Source: Clostridiales bacterium (lineage in GTDB: Bacteria > Bacillota > Clostridia > Oscillospirales > Acutalibacteraceae). Taken from it: 62,661 bases of DNA. Location of the stretch: the NCBI GenBank assembly GCA_012523185.1, contig JAAYIY010000022.1, positions 1 through 62,661 of the forward strand, in the 5' to 3' direction. This document shows positions 58,860 through 62,661 of this stretch, in pieces. The translations under genes were made by a program, and so were the position numbers. The notes under the pieces were generated by a model. The model was not told the DNA's origin. It saw only the letters and a list, made by a program, of their open reading frames with translations, and ran no database searches. How positions within the stretch are numbered: the first letter of the stretch is position 1; each line of letters starts with the position of its first letter.

Positions 58860-60455
58860 GTGGGAAAGCGTGTCGTGCCTGTTTTTTTTATTTTTATATT
58901 TTGTATGGGTTTCATGGTTCTTCGCCTTTTTACAATGATAACGGGCAAATACGCCCAAAGCGGATCGTCAAACAGCACCTTGACGATAGAGGCGGCGTCC
59001 GGGAGAGGATTTATATATGACCGCGGCATGAAGCCGCTTGTAAACAGCGAAAAGTATTTGATAGCCGTCGCCGGGCCGACTGAAAAGGCCGCGGCGGCGC
59101 TGAAAGCGGCTCTTTGCGACGAGGACTTTGCATACGCTTACGGACGGCTTAGCAAGGGTTATCCCGCAACGGCGGAGGTGCCGTTCGCCATAGAGTGCGA
59201 CGGCGTGACGACAGTGACGGCGTTGCGAAGATATTCCTCAAAAAACCAGCTTCTCACGCATCTTATCGGCTACCTTGACGGCGGCGGAAAGCCTGTCTGC
59301 GGCATAGAAAAAAGCTGCGGCGAGATCCTTTCTTCCGACGACAGGACAATAACGGCCACTTTTTCAGTCGACGCCGCCGGCAGGGTGCTGTTGGGCGGCG
59401 GGGCGACGCTCCGCTCAAACGGGTATTACTCAAAAAGCGGCGTCTGCCTGACTGTTGACAGGGAAATACAAAGCATTGCGGAACAAGCCTTGTCGGCAAG
59501 CGGATTCGAGTGCGGCGCCGTCGTCGTGTCCGATGTCGAAACAGGCGCCGTGCTTGCCATGGCAAGTGCGCCGTGTTACGACATTAACGACGTTTCAAAA
59601 AGCCTTGACGATGAAAACTCACCGTTTTTAAACAGGGCGATAAGCTCGTTCAGCGTCGGCTCCGTTTTCAAAATAATTGTCGCCGCCGCCGCGCTTGAAA
59701 ACGGCGTTTCGGAGACGCTTGAATATGACTGCTCCGGGAGTATTGAGCAAAGCGGCGTTATTTTTCACTGCCACAAGCGCGACGGTCACGGTCTACTTGA
59801 TATGCCCGGCTCGCTCATAAACTCCTGCAACACATATTTTGTGAACCTTGTGACAAAGTTCGGGATAGATGAGGTTGTGGAGCTTGCTTATTATATGGGA
59901 TTCGGATTGCCGCTGAAGCTTGCCGACACGATAACGGCGGACGGCGGGCGGCTTCCCGACCCCGAAAAGCTGGACTCCGCGGCCGCGGCGGCGAACCTTG
60001 CTTTCGGGCAGGGCGAGCTGATGGCGACGCCGCTCCAGATGACGGCGGCCGTCGCGGCGATAGCAAACGGCGGATTTTACCGCGAGCCGTATATTATAAA
60101 CGGATATGTAAACAGCGACGGCGGATTATATGATGTGCGCGTGCCGGGCGCGGGTCAGCGCGTTATAAGTGAAAAGACAGCAAAAAAGCTGCGTTCATTC
60201 CTTGTGTCGACAGCGGAAGAAAGCAGCATAAAAAGCGCGGCGGGCATTGCCGCGGGAGGAAAAACGGCGACGGCTCAAAGCGGCATTTACGACGGCGGAA
60301 AAGAAATGCTCAACACATGGTATTCCGGGTTTTTCCCTGCGGAGAATCCGAAATACGCCGTGACGGTCATGCGTCAAAAAGGTGAATCGGGCCTTTATGA
60401 CTGCCAGCCGGTGTTCTACAAGATAGCGGACGCCGTGACGGCGGCAAAAAAATGA
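58860..60455 (+). CDS. Penicillin-binding protein (class B transpeptidase)
   Basis: The 531-residue protein cross-links peptidoglycan from outside the membrane. One N-terminal helix (about 5-28) anchors it. A short pedestal region (about 45-190, GRGFIYDRGMKPLVN) precedes the transpeptidase domain. The active Ser268 is in SVFK, the SxN motif is SCN (322-324), and the KTG motif reads GGKTATAQSG. At 531 residues it is shorter than PBP2 or SpoVD and lacks PASTA repeats. The start is a GTG with AAGGAG eight bases upstream. It stands alone between two terminators. Confidence 0.9.
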   Translation: MGKRVVPVFFIFIFCMGFMVLRLFTMITGKYAQSGSSNSTLTIEAASGRGFIYDRGMKPLVNSEKYLIAVAGPTEKAAAALKAALCDEDFAYAYGRLSKGYPATAEVPFAIECDGVTTVTALRRYSSKNQLLTHLIGYLDGGGKPVCGIEKSCGEILSSDDRTITATFSVDAAGRVLLGGGATLRSNGYYSKSGVCLTVDREIQSIAEQALSASGFECGAVVVSDVETGAVLAMASAPCYDINDVSKSLDDENSPFLNRAISSFSVGSVFKIIVAAAALENGVSETLEYDCSGSIEQSGVIFHCHKRDGHGLLDMPGSLINSCNTYFVNLVTKFGIDEVVELAYYMGFGLPLKLADTITADGGRLPDPEKLDSAAAAANLAFGQGELMATPLQMTAAVAAIANGGFYREPYIINGYVNSDGGLYDVRVPGAGQRVISEKTAKKLRSFLVSTAEESSIKSAAGIAAGGKTATAQSGIYDGGKEMLNTWYSGFFPAENPKYAVTVMRQKGESGLYDCQPVFYKIADAVTAAKK

Positions 60456-60493
60456 CGGCAAGCACGTCTATATGCCGAAAAGAAGCTTGCCGT
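60455..60493 (+). terminator. Convergent terminator after the penicillin-binding protein gene
   Basis: ACGGCAAGC (60455-60463) and GCTTGCCGT (60485-60493) form a perfect 9-bp stem followed by TTT. The hairpin starts at the stop codon and its right arm lies in the last codons of the convergent amidohydrolase gene. Confidence 0.55.
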
Positions 60494-61667
60494 TTTCGCG
60501 CATTATGCGGCCCGCGAGATATTTTGCGTAGTTTATGTCAAAAGCGCCGTCGCTCACCATTTGTGAAAGCGCTTTTGAAAGAGTATGCTCCATGGCGAGC
60601 AGCGCGCCGTAAGAATCCTCGGGCATCCACGCGTCACAGCCCCATGTCAGGCGGTCGGAGCCGGAGACTTCAAGCGCCGTGACAATATAGTCGGCGGCGC
60701 GCGACGTGGAAAGGTACGGCACCCAGCAGACGTCCGACCAGACATTTTTAAAGGAGGCAAGCAGGGCGTATGTGTCGGAAAACCACGGGAATCCGCCGTG
60801 CAAAAGATGAAACTTTGTTTCGGGGTGGCTTTTTATAAGGTTGAGAAGCTCCAAAGGCCTTGTGCCCTCAAGCGCTGCCATCCCGGTGTGTATCTGGACG
60901 GGCAGCCCGTTTTCGACCGCCGCGCCGCAGATTGAGTGCATCAGCACATTTCCGAAAGCGGCTGTTTCGCAAGCGGACGCGCCGCTGTTTCCGAATGCCT
61001 TTTCAGCTTTTTCAAAGTCTGTAAAATCGAAATTAATCGGGCGGATATAAGCCATTGCGACTTTCAATGCCACGCAGCCGTCGGCTTTTTTTTCTTTTAT
61101 CACACCGGCGGCGGCCGTAAGGAAATCCCGCAGTGTTTCGGGGTATCCGCCGTGAAAAAGAGCCGCGCAAAAAAAACCGTCGTTGTCGGGCAAATCCTTG
61201 TCAAAGCCTGAAAAAAGGCTGTCGCAGCGAAAGCTCGGCTTGAAAAGCCGCGGATGACCGAGGTTGCTTCCGGGGTTCGGCTGCCGCTCGTTTATGATGC
61301 TTTCAAAACGGCATATATCCGTCATGATGTTCAGATGATGAGCCTCGTCGGCGTGCGCCGCCCTTATCCGCGCGTCGATTGCGGGAAAGTTTTCTGCCGT
61401 AAAGGGCAGAGAATAAAGAGCCTCTATCGAGCGGGCAAGCCATCTGAAAAATGTGTTGCACCGCGCTTTTTTGATGAATCCGTCGGCGGCGGCAATGTCG
61501 AATATATCCGGTATTTCGGCGCACCATGCGGCGTAAGAGCGCTCAAGGACGTCGCGCAGACCGATGTCTTTGTAAAGCGCGTCGTCAAGGTGATGGCAGT
61601 GTGTGTTTGTTATCCGCGTCTGACTGATAAAGCGCGAAATTTCCTCGCGCGTGTCTAAGCTTGACAT
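60468..61667 (-). CDS. Amidohydrolase-superfamily protein
   Basis: The 399-residue product is a metal-dependent TIM-barrel of the amidohydrolase superfamily. The first metal motif is THCHH (His23, His25), a strand Lys lies in CVALKVAMAYIRP, the later metal histidines are in PVQIHTGM and FHLLHGGFPW, and the final Asp is in LTWGCDAWMPEDS. The length and order resemble the amidohydrolase_2/uronate isomerase-like group. No membrane segment or signal peptide. The start at 61667 has GGAGG five bases upstream. It follows a propeller-like gene at a 23-base gap, so the two are one operon; they may share a substrate. Confidence 0.8.
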   Translation of the reverse strand: MSSLDTREEISRFISQTRITNTHCHHLDDALYKDIGLRDVLERSYAAWCAEIPDIFDIAAADGFIKKARCNTFFRWLARSIEALYSLPFTAENFPAIDARIRAAHADEAHHLNIMTDICRFESIINERQPNPGSNLGHPRLFKPSFRCDSLFSGFDKDLPDNDGFFCAALFHGGYPETLRDFLTAAAGVIKEKKADGCVALKVAMAYIRPINFDFTDFEKAEKAFGNSGASACETAAFGNVLMHSICGAAVENGLPVQIHTGMAALEGTRPLELLNLIKSHPETKFHLLHGGFPWFSDTYALLASFKNVWSDVCWVPYLSTSRAADYIVTALEVSGSDRLTWGCDAWMPEDSYGALLAMEHTLSKALSQMVSDGAFDINYAKYLAGRIMRENGKLLFGI

Positions 61668-61690
61668 AAAAACCTCCGTGATTTAAAAAA

Positions 61691-62545
61691 TTAAGAGCCG
61701 CAAAGCTCCGCGTCCGGCAAATAGTGGCGAAAATGCACACCGAGCCTTATTTTCGCAATGTCAAGGATGTGAAACAATGTGCCGTCCTTCATGGGCAGGA
61801 CAGTCATGCCCTCCCCCTCCGAGCCGTCGGCAAGGTTTCTCTCAAAAGCGACGCTCACAGCTCCGCTTGAAACATCCGCCGAAAACACAGGCTGACTGCC
61901 GCGGCTTGCGGAGAGATAAAGCAGTCCGCCGTACATTTCGCCGCCTTGGATTTTGTGGACGGGCAAATCGGACGTCAGCGGGATTGTGCGCAGAAATTCC
62001 ATTGTTTCGGCGTCATAGACGTTAAGCTCCTCAATGTTGTCGCGCCGCGCGGAGTATATAACTCCTTCGTCGCTGTTCGCCGCGCACCAGGGCGCGCCGT
62101 TTTCGTGGCGCTCAAGGGGCAGCGGCTTGAAGTCGATGAGCTTCAGCGTCGCGGCGTCCCAGCGCGCCATATAAAGATTTTGAAAAACCTTGCTGTCCTC
62201 TATCGTCGCGTATATTTTGCCGTCAAAGCTTGTGATTCCGCCGATATGGCGGCAGCCAAGCCTTAGCAGCTCATAAGGTATGGCGCAAAGGTTTTGGCAC
62301 ACAACTGTTTCGCCGTCAAGCTCTGTTTTAATCAGACCGTAATTCCAGCTGAAATAAAAATAGCCGCCGTCGTTCGTCACTCCCTGCGCGCGGAAAAGCG
62401 CGTCCGCAAGGACGAAGGTCTGTGTTTTTGCGGGATTAAGAAAATCTTTTTTAGATGGGAGGTCGCCTTTGTTCACAATGAGAACAACAAGCGAAATAAT
62501 AAGAAAAAAAGGAGCTTTTAAAGCTTTTAAAGCTGTGTTTAACAT
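61691..62545 (-). CDS. Membrane-anchored beta-propeller-like protein of unknown function
   Basis: The 284-residue product has a hydrophobic N-terminal segment (about 10-25, APFFLIISLVVLIV) that should act as an anchor or uncleaved signal. The rest is made of short strands with repeated patterns such as GVTNDGGYFYFSWNYG, GGITSFDGKIYATIED and GGEMYGGLLYLSAS, which look like blades of a propeller without Asp-boxes. I recognise no family by name. The ribosome site (AAGGTGGT) is within one of two direct repeats. It precedes the amidohydrolase in transcription. Confidence 0.55.
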   Translation of the reverse strand: MLNTALKALKAPFFLIISLVVLIVNKGDLPSKKDFLNPAKTQTFVLADALFRAQGVTNDGGYFYFSWNYGLIKTELDGETVVCQNLCAIPYELLRLGCRHIGGITSFDGKIYATIEDSKVFQNLYMARWDAATLKLIDFKPLPLERHENGAPWCAANSDEGVIYSARRDNIEELNVYDAETMEFLRTIPLTSDLPVHKIQGGEMYGGLLYLSASRGSQPVFSADVSSGAVSVAFERNLADGSEGEGMTVLPMKDGTLFHILDIAKIRLGVHFRHYLPDAELCGS

Positions 62546-62553
62546 TGTGACAG

Positions 62554-62588
62554 ACCACCTTAAACATATTAACCACCTTAAACATATT
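62554..62588. repeat. Two direct copies of a 17-bp sequence before the propeller gene
   Basis: ACCACCTTAAACATATT occurs at 62554-62570 and 62572-62588, exact. On the minus strand each copy contains AAGGTGGT, and the copy nearest the gene serves as its ribosome site. The remaining 70 bases to the window end are AT-rich and then GC-rich with no clear feature. Confidence 0.7.
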
Positions 62589-62661
62589 GAACATATTTAA
62601 ACACATTTAATCAGCAGTTGCAATCAAATTATAAAAAAGCGGCCGGGGCGGGGGAGGTATA

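Overview
The window is one stretch of a Bacillota (Clostridia-type) chromosome of mid GC content, most like an uncultured gut Clostridia/Oscillospirales-type organism. This rests on gene families and gene order typical of that class (a six-gene Rnf complex, HemZ, a YwlG-type protein, RqcP beside mazG and a YabM-type flippase, dprA-topA-trmFO, EpsG), on AGGAGG-type ribosome binding sites, on frequent TTG starts and on consensus SigA-like promoters. No rRNA, tRNA, CRISPR array, phage or transposase gene was seen.

Layout. 1-114: tail of a cell-surface Ig-like protein. 186-345: a palindromic dispersed-type repeat. 565-1050: a zinc-ribbon membrane protein. 1131-6329 (minus): rnfCDGEAB, the ferredoxin:NAD+ ion-pumping complex, with its own promoter. 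6849-8204: an ArsB/NhaD-type permease. 8461-13743 (minus): a yabM-mazG-hup-rqcP cluster followed by an ECF S-component, a TauE permease and a YwlG-like protein. 13841-29438 (minus): a long, tightly packed housekeeping run (spoU, dprA, topA, trmFO, plsX, acpP-like, rnc, smc, dut, small membrane protein, dtd, metallo-hydrolase, hemZ, nucleoside kinase). 29503-30818 (minus): infC-rpmI-rplT with promoter, attenuating leader and terminator. 30970-35324 (minus): a TIM-barrel protein, a lipoprotein and an MMPL/RND transporter. 35525-37707 (plus): a C69 peptidase and UppP. 37968-38997: a small unknown protein and a divergent one-domain AraC regulator.

39240-54185 (plus) is an exopolysaccharide/capsule cluster with its own promoter: a CapD/WbpM-type dehydratase, nine glycosyltransferase genes (one cut short by a TAG), an EpsG-type polymerase, two left-handed beta-helix acetyltransferases and a membrane-anchored GH88/105 hydrolase. 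Neither a flippase nor a priming transferase is present; the YabM-like protein at 11944-13743 or genes outside the window might supply them. 54286-55174 (minus) holds a PHP protein and a wrecked Gfo/Idh oxidoreductase. 55260-58674 is a tandem duplication: two near-identical sialidase-like genes with an hslO remnant and a small inverted-repeat insertion between them, then intact hslO. The end holds a penicillin-binding protein (plus), an amidohydrolase and a propeller-like protein (minus).

The observations I would check first are: an acyl-carrier protein at the canonical plsX-acp-rnc locus with Glu in place of the phosphopantetheine serine; the duplicated sialidase/hslO unit with its insertion; the symmetric GT4-acetyltransferase-GT2-GT2-acetyltransferase-GT4 block in the polysaccharide cluster; and an infC that seems to start at ATC behind a terminator/antiterminator leader. 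I saw no clearly new defence or mobile system.
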